A stretch of DNA of 64,000 nt. Source: Natrinema mahii. GTDB taxonomy: Archaea; Halobacteriota; Halobacteria; Halobacteriales; Natrialbaceae. Positions 15,928 through 23,122 of the stretch are shown in pieces. A model generated the notes under the pieces. It was given only the letters and a program-made list of their open reading frames with translations. It was not told the origin of the DNA and did no database searches. Each line of letters starts with the position of its first letter. Position 1 is the stretch's first letter. The position numbers were made by a program, and so were the translations under genes. The stretch lies in the NCBI GenBank assembly GCA_000690595.2, contig JHUT02000006.1, positions 1 to 64,000 of the forward strand, written 5' to 3'.

Positions 15928-16158
15928 TCAGGGAGCGGATTTCAACCGCTTGAGATTGCTAGCCACGACCAAGAGCAGATAGACTATCGCGAACCCCATT
16001 CCCATCCAAATGCACTCTATCAGAACTCCCGGATCGTCCATTTCCCCGGCGAGAAAGAAGCCAAGAACCGCGAAAGAGCCGATAATAGTGATTACAGTAT
16101 TACTATAGCCGGTCTTCGTAGACTGGTTGGGCTGAGTGGACTCTTCTGCAGCAGTCAT
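15928..16158 (-). CDS. Small two-helix membrane protein, unknown function
   Basis: 76 residues from the ATG at 16158 (MTAAEESTQPNQSTKTG). Two hydrophobic segments (NTVITIIGSFAVLGFFLAG and IWMGMGFAIVYLLLVVAS) are linked by EMDDPGVLIEC. The codon and base composition is much lower in GC than the surrounding core genes, as for transferred DNA. Extending upstream would read into palindrome copy 2, which lies about 45 bases before the ATG. No family was recognised. Confidence 0.6.
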   Translation of the reverse strand: MTAAEESTQPNQSTKTGYSNTVITIIGSFAVLGFFLAGEMDDPGVLIECIWMGMGFAIVYLLLVVASNLKRLKSAP

Positions 16159-16201
16159 GGGATTAAAACTACACTCGATTGGCATCGATCTAACGATTCT
16201 C

Positions 16202-16287
16202 CTATAGTAGCCACTGAAAGTCATTGCACACCTGATCGTACGACAGCGGTGCGATCAGTGTGTGAATCGTTTCAGTGGCTACTATAG
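16202..16287. repeat. Dispersed palindromic element, copy 2
   Basis: 86 bp bounded by CTATAG on both sides. Outer arms TAGCCACTGAAA/TTTCAGTGGCTA are perfect, inner arms end GATCGTA/TGCGATC around the loop CGACAGCGG. It lies between the 3' end of the lipoprotein gene (stop at 16359) and the start of the small membrane gene, both leftward. It is nearly identical to copies 1 and 4. Confidence 0.9.
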
Positions 16288-16358
16288 AGCAGATACTAAC
16301 GTCTCTACTCAGATCGATTCTCTCGAGGCGCAAATACGGAACTCGGGTTTACGTAGAT

Positions 16359-16727
16359 CTATCCTTCGAGTTGAGCGTTGTATTCGTATTCACTTGCGGA
16401 GAGAGACTCTGAAATGTCAATATCAAACTCGAGTTCAAAGGTGTTCGAACGACCCCCGGAAACGGTAATATCTCGCCGGTTCGTGTAGGTATCTCCGCCA
16501 GAGATATCGACCTGACCCATTAGCGTATTGGATTTTGACGAGTCACTGCTGTTTGAGACCGAAACGGTGAGAACGACATTTCCAAACGAAGTCGTCTGAG
16601 AATCGACGCTGTCGACCGATAATCCCCCACCGATGCCACCACCGTTACCACTTCCAGAACAGCCTGCTATCGCCGCCGTCGTCGCCACACCTGCACCTCT
16701 GATTACTGCTCTTCGATCTAATCCCAT
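16359..16727 (-). CDS. Small Tat-exported lipoprotein, AT-rich gene
   Basis: 122 residues starting MGLDRRAVIRGAGVATTAAIAGC: twin arginine signal and lipobox Cys at residue 23. A Gly/Ser linker (SGSGNGGGIGGGLS) is followed by a beta-rich domain (TTSFGNVVLTVSVSNSSDS ...) that looks like a small immunoglobulin-like or FxLYD-type fold; this is inferred from the strand pattern only. GC content is low for this genome. Promoter: the AT-rich tttttatta around 16763-16771 could serve this gene or the divergent one. Confidence 0.65.
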   Translation of the reverse strand: MGLDRRAVIRGAGVATTAAIAGCSGSGNGGGIGGGLSVDSVDSQTTSFGNVVLTVSVSNSSDSSKSNTLMGQVDISGGDTYTNRRDITVSGGRSNTFELEFDIDISESLSASEYEYNAQLEG

Positions 16728-16789
16728 AACAGACTTGTAATTCTATCACACTGTGTTGTTTCTTTTTATTATCGTGGGCGATCGAGATC

Positions 16790-17006
16790 GTGGCCGAAGA
16801 CGACCTCGACGATCCGCCGATGTCCGTCGCGATCGATGCCGCGCTCACGCACCTGGTCGAGAGTGAACAGAACATCGACGATGCTCGAGGCGTGCGAGAG
16901 CGCCTACCGGCTGACGGACGCCGGGCGGGCGCTGATCACCCAGCGGGCCGAACGCCTCGCGGCGGCCTGTGACCTCACTGTGGCCGCTCGAGGGGCCGAC
17001 CGATGA
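16790..17006 (+). pseudogene. Small gene, probably frameshifted near 16875
   Basis: A GTG at 16790, about 23 bases after a TATA-like tttttatta, opens VAEDDLDDPPMSVAIDAALTHLVESEQNIDD. After about 16875 this frame turns into Arg/Gly-rich shadow sequence. A neighbouring frame, starting ATG 16881, carries natural-looking sequence (MLEACESAYRLTDAGRALITQRAERL...) to the TGA at 17004-17006. The simplest reading is one gene of about 72 codons broken by a single-base shift; two overlapping small genes is the alternative. The stop overlaps the start of the zinc-finger gene (ATGA). Confidence 0.45.
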
Positions 17007-17128
17007 CCGGGGACCGCCGTCGGTGTCCGAGCTGTGGCGACCCGCTCGAGCGCGACCCGCTGGTGGGCTGGTGGCGCTGTGACGACTGCGCGCTGGCGGT
17101 CGGTGCGGACGGCCGGCAGCTGGGGTGA
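17003..17128 (+). CDS. 41-residue zinc-finger micro-protein
   Basis: MTGDRRRCPSCGDPLERDPLV, then GWWRCDDCALAVGADGRQLG. Two CxxC knuckles 18 residues apart would bind one zinc. Haloarchaea encode many such tiny proteins (less than 70 residues with paired CPxCG motifs), and several affect swarming or biofilm formation in Haloferax; the family role here is unknown. It begins within the stop codon of the upstream broken gene, so it was probably co-translated with it. Confidence 0.7.
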   Translation: MTGDRRRCPSCGDPLERDPLVGWWRCDDCALAVGADGRQLG

Positions 17129-17355
17129 CCTGCCGGCTCGAGCGGCTGTCGGCCCGCAACGAAGCGCGTCCCAGTTGGCGGGCGGTCGCCGTGCGTTGCG
17201 ACTGCTCGCGTCGGACGTTCAGCGGGATCTTGTGGCTGCAGCCCGGATCTGCGACCCGTTCTCGAGACGGTCGAACCCCGACGACCGCATGAATCACCCG
17301 ACGACTGCAGGCGTTGTCGTTATTCCCCGACCACGGCTACTGTGGGGTGAGAACC

Positions 17356-17790
17356 ATGAGCAATGCATCCGACACCGATCCCGAACGCCGGACCCGAACC
17401 GACTACAACTCGCTCAACACCGACGTGATGCAGTGGGTCAGCGCCCTTGCGGCGCTGCTTGGCCTGTATCTGGTCGCGTCGCCGTTCCTGCTCGAGTCGA
17501 CGGACGCGGCGGTCTGGAACGACACGCTGGTCGGGACGGCGATCTTCCTGACGGCCGGCTACAACTTCTACCGGCTGTCGAAAGACCGGTTGGCCAGCGT
17601 CGGCGTCGCGTCGCTGACGGTCCTGCTGGGGCTGTGGGCACTCGTCTCGCCCTCGTTTATCGACATGGGCGGCAACGCGCTGGCGACCGGGACGGCGATC
17701 TCGGGGCTGCTCGTCGCGGCCCTCGCGGCGTACAACGCCTACGCCAACAACAAGGCCGACACGCCGGAACGTGCGGGCGCCCGCGCCTGA
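17356..17790 (+). CDS. SPW repeat membrane protein
   Basis: 144 residues from ATG 17356 (MSNASDTDPERRTRTDYNSLNTD). Four hydrophobic segments make two SPW-type repeats; the motif cores are YLVASPFLLES and LWALVSPSFIDMG, each preceded by a helix. SPW repeat proteins are small membrane proteins of unknown function, often near stress or transport genes. A related gene follows at 17972. The 17129-17355 gap before it is GC-rich with no gene. Confidence 0.8.
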   Translation: MSNASDTDPERRTRTDYNSLNTDVMQWVSALAALLGLYLVASPFLLESTDAAVWNDTLVGTAIFLTAGYNFYRLSKDRLASVGVASLTVLLGLWALVSPSFIDMGGNALATGTAISGLLVAALAAYNAYANNKADTPERAGARA

Positions 17791-17971
17791 GACGGGCAGT
17801 GGTATCCCGATGTAGCCACGGGATCGGCGGTTGCACCGGACGTGCCGTCCGGCGACCCGTATGACGCGGCTGACCGCCGCCGTGGCTTCGCCGGATGACG
17901 GCGCCGCTCGAGGATCAGTTCCGGGGAACCGTCGCTGCTCTCATATATGAGGTCGTCGCTAGTCTCAACAT

Positions 17972-18364
17972 ATGAGTACGCAACCGGCGGACGATGCGGC
18001 GGTACTGGTCGAACGAACGGCGGGACTGACCGCGGTTCTGGGGGCGTTCGTCATGGTTTCGACGGCGGTCTTTACGATCACCGACACGCTCGGCATCCAC
18101 AACGTCCTCGCCGGCGCGCTCGTCGCCCTGCTGGCGTCGGTTCACGCCTACCGAACCGGCGAGCAGCGGTCGCCGAGCGTCGTCCTCGCGGCGGTGTTGA
18201 CGCTGCTTGGAATCTGGATCGCGGCCGCGCCCTACGTGATCGATTCGTCACAGGCTCTCGCCACCGGGATCAACGGGCTGGCCGGCGTCTTCATTGCGAT
18301 CCTGTCGCTGGTCGGGGTCTACGGAAGCGTCCGTACCTCGAGCGCGTCGGCCACGGGGACGTAA
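17972..18364 (+). CDS. SPW-like four-helix membrane protein
   Basis: 130 residues. Four hydrophobic helices, the third and fourth forming LGIWIAAAPYVIDSSQALATG, which resembles the SPW repeat 'W-x-x-x-x-P-x-x' core. It looks like a divergent duplicate of the preceding SPW gene. An AT-rich ctcatatatgagg at 17940-17952 is itself a palindrome (CTCATATATGAG) and sits about 25 bases before the ATG. It is therefore a good TATA box and possibly an operator. Confidence 0.7.
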   Translation: MSTQPADDAAVLVERTAGLTAVLGAFVMVSTAVFTITDTLGIHNVLAGALVALLASVHAYRTGEQRSPSVVLAAVLTLLGIWIAAAPYVIDSSQALATGINGLAGVFIAILSLVGVYGSVRTSSASATGT

Positions 18365-18527
18365 CGTCGTCGCGGCCACCGGCCCCGCGGTCGGCCGTCG
18401 GGGTGCCGGTGGGTCGACACTGATTTTCCGCCTGCTCGAGCGACTGCCGACTCGGACGGTTTGCTGTCCCGATGTCACGGAGGGCCCAGGGCGGCCGCGG
18501 TCCCACCGGCGATGACGGGAGACCGTC

Positions 18528-19577
18528 TCACGCGACGAAGAAGACGGCGATGGCGACGAGGATGAAGGCGGCTTTCAGCCCGACGTTGACGACGATCACC
18601 TTCGCCCCGAACGACGCGCCCCAGATGCCGAACTGGAACGGGATCGAGCGCTTGACGGTGCCGATCGTCAGCGACACGAGACTGCCGACCAGCAGCGTGA
18701 TCACCGCCTGATCGGGGGTCAGGACGTCCCCGATCAGCGGCGCGACCGTGATCGCGCCGGTCGTCGGATCGACCAGCGAGACGAGGACCACCGGCACCGC
18801 CGCGCCCGGCAGTCCGAGCAGGCCGGCGATCGGGTCGACGGCCGCGGCCGGTTCCGTGATCCCGACCCCGGCCAGCGCCTCGAGGAGCCGATCGGAGTAC
18901 TCGAGCGCGAGAAAGACCAGCGAGTAGACGACGGCCAGCCGGGGGACGATCGAGCGGAGTCGCTCGAGCGTACTCGCGCCGGCGGCGCGGAACTTGTCGC
19001 GGGTCGTCCGGACCTCCTCGTCGGGCGTTTCGGGATCGAGGGCGTGGGGGTCGTACTCGTAGCCACGGAGGAGGACGGCACCGGCGAGCAGGCCCACGAG
19101 CGAGATGCCCAGCGAGATCCCCGCACGCGCGCCGACGTACATGAGCCCGACCTGCAGCCCCAGGATGGGGACGAGGACGGGGCCGTAGTAAGTGAAGATG
19201 TGCTGGACGAAGCCGAAGAAGGTGTTGATGACGACGGCGATCAGCGTCGCGCGGTCGTCCAACAGCCCCTCTTTGCGGAACTCCGCGAGCATGCCGTAGC
19301 CCGCGGTCACCGAGACGGTGTTGGTGAGGACGGCGGTGCCGACCTCCGGGGGGAGGTTCGCCGGCTCCGTGAGATAGCGCCCGACCCGGGCGACAACCGT
19401 GACGAGACCGTACTCCACCGCGAGGTTCGCCAGCCCGACGCCCGCCCCGATCAACAGCGTGATCGTCAGTACACGTGGGAGCGCTTCCTCGAGGAGGACC
19501 GAGACGACTGCCTGCACGACCGCGGATTGGGGGGCGGACAGCAAAGGGCCGTCGAATTGCGCGGCCGTTCCTATCAC
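18528..19577 (-). CDS. Nucleoside recognition (Gate) domain membrane protein
   Basis: About 349 residues from a GTG at 19577; a GTG at 19517 (VQAVVSVLLEEALPRV) is an equally good start, and the upstream frame is clearly non-coding. About eight membrane segments. The first half has the Gate/nucleoside-recognition pattern (EVGTAVLTNTVSVTAGYGMLAEF, NTFFGFVQHIFTYYGPVL); the second half repeats it (VDPTTGAITVAPLIGDVLTPDQAV, RSIPFQFGIWGASFGAK). Haloarchaeal members are annotated as nucleoside recognition proteins; the transported solute is not established. It is divergent from the flavin reductase gene. Confidence 0.8.
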   Translation of the reverse strand: MIGTAAQFDGPLLSAPQSAVVQAVVSVLLEEALPRVLTITLLIGAGVGLANLAVEYGLVTVVARVGRYLTEPANLPPEVGTAVLTNTVSVTAGYGMLAEFRKEGLLDDRATLIAVVINTFFGFVQHIFTYYGPVLVPILGLQVGLMYVGARAGISLGISLVGLLAGAVLLRGYEYDPHALDPETPDEEVRTTRDKFRAAGASTLERLRSIVPRLAVVYSLVFLALEYSDRLLEALAGVGITEPAAAVDPIAGLLGLPGAAVPVVLVSLVDPTTGAITVAPLIGDVLTPDQAVITLLVGSLVSLTIGTVKRSIPFQFGIWGASFGAKVIVVNVGLKAAFILVAIAVFFVA

Positions 19578-19627
19578 TCGTCCTGACTTTCGGATCGCTT
19601 TTCCCGCTTCCGGTCGTTCGGCGACCC

Positions 19628-20221
19628 ATGAGCGACGACGACGTTCGCGTGATCGCACTGTGTGGCAGCCTCCGCGACGCGAGCCATACCCGGACCGGAC
19701 TCGAGCGGGCCCTCGCGGCCGCCGAAGGGGCCGGTGGGAGTACCGAGTTGCTGGACCTCCGCGAGTACGACCTGCCGGCCTTCGACGCCGATCGGGATCG
19801 GGAAGACGCCGGCGACGCCGCGGCACTGGCCGCGCGGGTCCGGGACGCGGAGACGGTCCTGTTGGGGTCGCCGATGTATCACGGCTCGTACTCGTCGCCG
19901 CTGAAGACGGCGCTCGACTACTGCGGGTTCGACGAGTTCGAGGACACGACGGTCGGCCTGCTCGCGGTGTCGGGCGGTGCCTTCCCCGTGACGGCTCTCG
20001 AGCACATGCGGTCGGTCTGTCGGGCACTGAACGCGTGGGTGATCCCCCACGAGGCGGCGATTCCGAACGCCGGCGACGCGTTCGACGGCGGCGAGTTCGC
20101 CGATCCGAAACTGGCCACGCGGGTCGAGACGCTGGGGCGGCGGGCGGTCCAGTACGCGACGATCGAGCCCGACCCGGACTCCTTCGAGAGCGATCAGAAC
20201 GTCGGTGCGGAGGGGAAGTGA
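19628..20221 (+). CDS. NAD(P)H-dependent FMN reductase family protein
   Basis: 197 residues. The flavodoxin-like FMN phosphate loop is CGSLRDASHTRTGLERAL (residues 12-29), and the second conserved motif GSPMYHGSYSSPLKTALDYCG lies near residue 80. A third, LLAVSGGAFPVTALEHMRS, follows. Such enzymes reduce flavin, quinones or azo compounds with NAD(P)H. ATG 19628 follows closely on a weak AT-rich box (gcttttcccgctt). Its stop is one base before the stop of the convergent membrane gene. Confidence 0.88.
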   Translation: MSDDDVRVIALCGSLRDASHTRTGLERALAAAEGAGGSTELLDLREYDLPAFDADRDREDAGDAAALAARVRDAETVLLGSPMYHGSYSSPLKTALDYCGFDEFEDTTVGLLAVSGGAFPVTALEHMRSVCRALNAWVIPHEAAIPNAGDAFDGGEFADPKLATRVETLGRRAVQYATIEPDPDSFESDQNVGAEGK

Positions 20222-20222
20222 A

Positions 20223-20864
20223 TCAGGACTCGAGGAGCCGCTGGAACCGCCGCTGGTGGGCGAGAACGGCCGCGAGTCCGAACGCCACCGCGCCGAAGTG
20301 AACGGCCTCGAGTCGGACGACGACCGTCGTGACCCCGAGCGATACCGGTCCCGAGGAGAGCGTCCAGCCGGTGAACCAGGCGGAGGCCAACAGCGCGGCG
20401 GCCCCGAGCGCCAACAGCAGGCCCGGGCCGACGAGCCAGCCGGACCGGTGGCGTGCGTAGCGGTCGCAGACGCGTCGCTCGAGGCGACACTGCGCGGTGA
20501 GGACCGCGGTCAGGACGACGGTCGCGACGGCGACGCCGGTCGCGTCGCCGACCAGTTCGGCCACGAGCAGCCAGACGATCCAGCCGGCGGTGAGAAGAAG
20601 CGGCGCGGCGAGTCGGTGCGGTTGCAGGAGATCGCCGAGGTCGCCGATCGTCGCGTCGACGACGACCGTCCTGAGGAGTGCGCCACAGAACAACACCCCG
20701 AGCCCCGCGAGCGCGGTCGTCGTCGTCCGCGAGCCGACGACCAACCCGAACCAGAGCCCGACCCCGAGCGTTTCCACGGCCGCGGCCGAGAGCGCGGCCG
20801 TCACCCCCACCACGCGTCGTCGCGTCGTCCGGCCGAGGACCTCCGTCCGACGGATAACGCTCAT
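20223..20864 (-). CDS. Integral membrane protein of unknown function
   Basis: 213 residues with about six hydrophobic helices separated by short Arg/Asp loops. The N-terminus MSVIRRTEVLGRTTRRRVVG is positively charged, placing it on the inside. A CRLERRVCDRYARHR loop precedes the last pair of helices. I recognise no family. A TATA-like ccataacgaaag lies about 31 bases upstream of the ATG. Confidence 0.65.
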   Translation of the reverse strand: MSVIRRTEVLGRTTRRRVVGVTAALSAAAVETLGVGLWFGLVVGSRTTTTALAGLGVLFCGALLRTVVVDATIGDLGDLLQPHRLAAPLLLTAGWIVWLLVAELVGDATGVAVATVVLTAVLTAQCRLERRVCDRYARHRSGWLVGPGLLLALGAAALLASAWFTGWTLSSGPVSLGVTTVVVRLEAVHFGAVAFGLAAVLAHQRRFQRLLES

Positions 20865-21324
20865 GTCCGGTCGTCTTTCGGGGGAGCCCTTTCGTTATGG
20901 AACCCGTTCGACGCGACGACCCGCCGGGAGGCGGCCGGCTCAGTTTTATAGGTCGGGAAGGGCCGGCTTTCCCGGCCCTCGAGGGAGCCGGGCCGACGAG
21001 CGAGGGTCCGCGCCGCCCTCGCCGGCGTCGGGATCGTCGTCCGCCGCCTCGGCCGGTCGAGACGTGCCCGCGCTGGCGGGCGGCGGTTCGGACGCGACGT
21101 GCGCGGGCCGCCTCGCCGGGTGGCAGTCTCGGATCGCTTTCCGAGCCAGTCGTGATCGACCGTCCGTTCGCGACCGCGCGCGCAACGCCGCGATCGGTCC
21201 GGCGGTAACAACTGGTTGTCTCCCCACTCCGGCCGGTTAGACGGTGTCTAACTCGGGCGCTCCGCGTCCGAATCGAGGGAAACGGTGGATAGAACTATGT
21301 ACGGCGGTGTGGTCGTGGCGGATT
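20865..21324. other. Intergenic region with orphan promoter and hairpin
   Basis: 460 bp with no convincing gene; the GC-rich open frames here have shadow-like Arg/Pro composition. A strong TATA-like box (cagttttatagg, 20941-20952) points rightwards, and just after it lies a hairpin, GGGCCGG-CTTTC-CCGGCCC (20960-20978). There is no start codon at leaderless distance, so a small RNA from about 20970 is possible. A separate AT-rich box (gaactatgta, about 21291-21300) serves the gene at 21325. Confidence 0.35.
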
Positions 21325-21864
21325 ATGCCCGAGACGGAGCAACAGGACAAGACGCTATCGGAACTCGTCGTCAAGGAAGCGATCACCAAGGGGATGGACT
21401 CGCCGATGCGCGAGTCGATCCTCGAGGCCGTCGAGGAGTCGGAGGGCGGACGCTCCGGCGGGCGGCTGCCGCTCGTGGGGGCCGTGTTCGGCCTCGGTGC
21501 GGCACTTGGCTTTCTGGCGGGACGGAACTCGCCCGACCTCGAGGAGTCGCCGATCGAGGACATCGAGGAACCCGAGATCATCGAGGACGTGATGGAGACG
21601 ACGACCGGAACGAGCGAGCCGGCCGAGGAGACGACCGGGACGACGGACGACTCCGATGGCGGCTCCTCGCTACTGTCGCGACTCCTGCTCGGCGCCGGGC
21701 TGCTGGCTGGGGCCGCGATCCTCCGGCGGCGACTCGCCGGCGACGAGGACGCCGAGTGGGAGCCGATCGAGGAGTTCGAACCCGCCACGGGCGGAGAAGG
21801 CGACGAGGCGGCCGAGCCCGAGGACGCCGAGGCCGAGTCGGGGGACGAAGCGACCGAAGAGTAA
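21325..21864 (+). CDS. Haloarchaeal membrane-associated protein, unknown function
   Basis: 179 residues from ATG 21325 (MPETEQQDKTLSELVVKEAI), which sits at leaderless distance from gaactatgta. An N-terminal helical part is followed by a short hydrophobic segment (PLVGAVFGLGAALGFLAG), then an acidic Glu/Thr linker. A second hydrophobic segment (LLSRLLLGAGLLAGAAILRRRLAG) and an extremely acidic tail follow. It looks like a two-helix membrane protein with cytoplasmic acidic regions. No family function is known to me. Confidence 0.7.
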   Translation: MPETEQQDKTLSELVVKEAITKGMDSPMRESILEAVEESEGGRSGGRLPLVGAVFGLGAALGFLAGRNSPDLEESPIEDIEEPEIIEDVMETTTGTSEPAEETTGTTDDSDGGSSLLSRLLLGAGLLAGAAILRRRLAGDEDAEWEPIEEFEPATGGEGDEAAEPEDAEAESGDEATEE

Positions 21865-22000
21865 GCCGCGAGTCGATCCCGATCCCTTTTCGAACGCCGT
21901 CCGTTTGCGCCCGCGACCGGTCCGGCAGCGTCGCCGCCGCGGCTTGCGGTCGCGGCGGTGACGAAGGAGCTAAGGGCGCGACGCGGACAGTGTGTAGCCA

Positions 22001-23047
22001 ATGGAAACGACCCATCGCGTGTTCGTCGGCGACGCCCGCGATCTCTCCGCGGTCGACGACGCGTCCGTCGAACTCGTCGTCACGTCCCCGCCCTATCCGA
22101 TGATCGAGATGTGGGACGACCTCTTTACCGATCTCGATCCGGCCGTCGGGGACGCGTTAGACGCCGGCGACGGGCGGGCGGCGTTCGAGGCGATGCACGC
22201 CCAACTCGATCGGGTCTGGGACGAACTTGAGCGGGTGTTAGTCGACGGCGGGATCGCCTGTATCAACGTGGGGGACGCGACCCGATCGGTCGACGACAGC
22301 TTCCGGGTCTACCCGAACCACGCCCGCGTTCTCTCGGCGTTCGAGGAGCGAGGGTTCGATCCGCTGCCGGACGTCCTCTGGCGCAAGCCGGCAAACAGCG
22401 CGGCCAAGTTCATGGGCAGCGGGATGATTCCGCCAAACGCCTACGTCACGCTGGAACACGAGTACATTCTGGTCTTCCGGAAGGGCGGGGAACGCCGGTC
22501 GTTCGAGCCGGGGGCCGACCGCCGGTACGAGGCCGCCTACTTCTGGGAGGAACGCAACCGCTGGTTCTCCGACGTCTGGACCGAGGTCACCGGCGAGCTA
22601 CAGGCGCTCGAGGACGACGAACTCCGGGCGCGGTCCGCGGCCTACCCCCTCGAGATCCCCTACCGCCTGATCTGTATGTACTCGGCCTACGAGGACACCG
22701 TTCTCGACCCCTTCTGGGGGACCGGAACGACGACGCTGGCGGCGATGTGTGCCGGCCGCAACTCCATCGGCACGGAACTCGAGTCAGCGTTTCTCGAGAC
22801 CTTCGACGACCACCTCGAGGAACTTCCGGCGCTGTCCCGGTCGGTCGGCCGGACGCGACTCGAGCGCCACCGCGAGTTCGTCGAGCGCCGCCGCGGAGAG
22901 GGCGAGTCCCTCGAGTACGAGGCCGAACACTACGAGACGCCGGTCGTGACGGCGATGGAACGGGAGATTCGGCTGTGGGCGGTTTGCGAGGTCGTAGACA
23001 CCGATGAGGGGTACCGGACCGAACACGCTCCGCTCTCCCTCGAGTAG
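22001..23047 (+). CDS. zim: DNA methyltransferase, probable orphan CTAG (N4-cytosine) methylase
   Basis: 348 residues. The catalytic motif TSPPYP (residues 28-33) comes before the AdoMet motif DPFWGTGTTTLAA (about 236), the beta-type order; SPPY indicates N4-cytosine methylation. No restriction enzyme gene is adjacent. Haloarchaea almost all carry one orphan methylase of this kind, named Zim, that methylates CTAG. Length, motifs and the METTHRVFVGDARDLS start fit my memory of that family, but identity should be confirmed. CTAG is visibly scarce in this window, as known for these genomes. Confidence 0.8.
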   Translation: METTHRVFVGDARDLSAVDDASVELVVTSPPYPMIEMWDDLFTDLDPAVGDALDAGDGRAAFEAMHAQLDRVWDELERVLVDGGIACINVGDATRSVDDSFRVYPNHARVLSAFEERGFDPLPDVLWRKPANSAAKFMGSGMIPPNAYVTLEHEYILVFRKGGERRSFEPGADRRYEAAYFWEERNRWFSDVWTEVTGELQALEDDELRARSAAYPLEIPYRLICMYSAYEDTVLDPFWGTGTTTLAAMCAGRNSIGTELESAFLETFDDHLEELPALSRSVGRTRLERHREFVERRRGEGESLEYEAEHYETPVVTAMEREIRLWAVCEVVDTDEGYRTEHAPLSLE

Positions 23048-23122
23048 GCGAGCCGACCGGCGCGGGCGAACCGGTGCCGGAACCGACACGAGATTTTTAC
23101 GCGCTGCGCTCCCAGCAGGGGT

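Noticed and set aside
20897..21208. 103-codon frame in the intergenic region
   Set aside because: Pro/Arg-rich without resemblance to haloarchaeal proteins and out of place relative to the TATA box at 20941.
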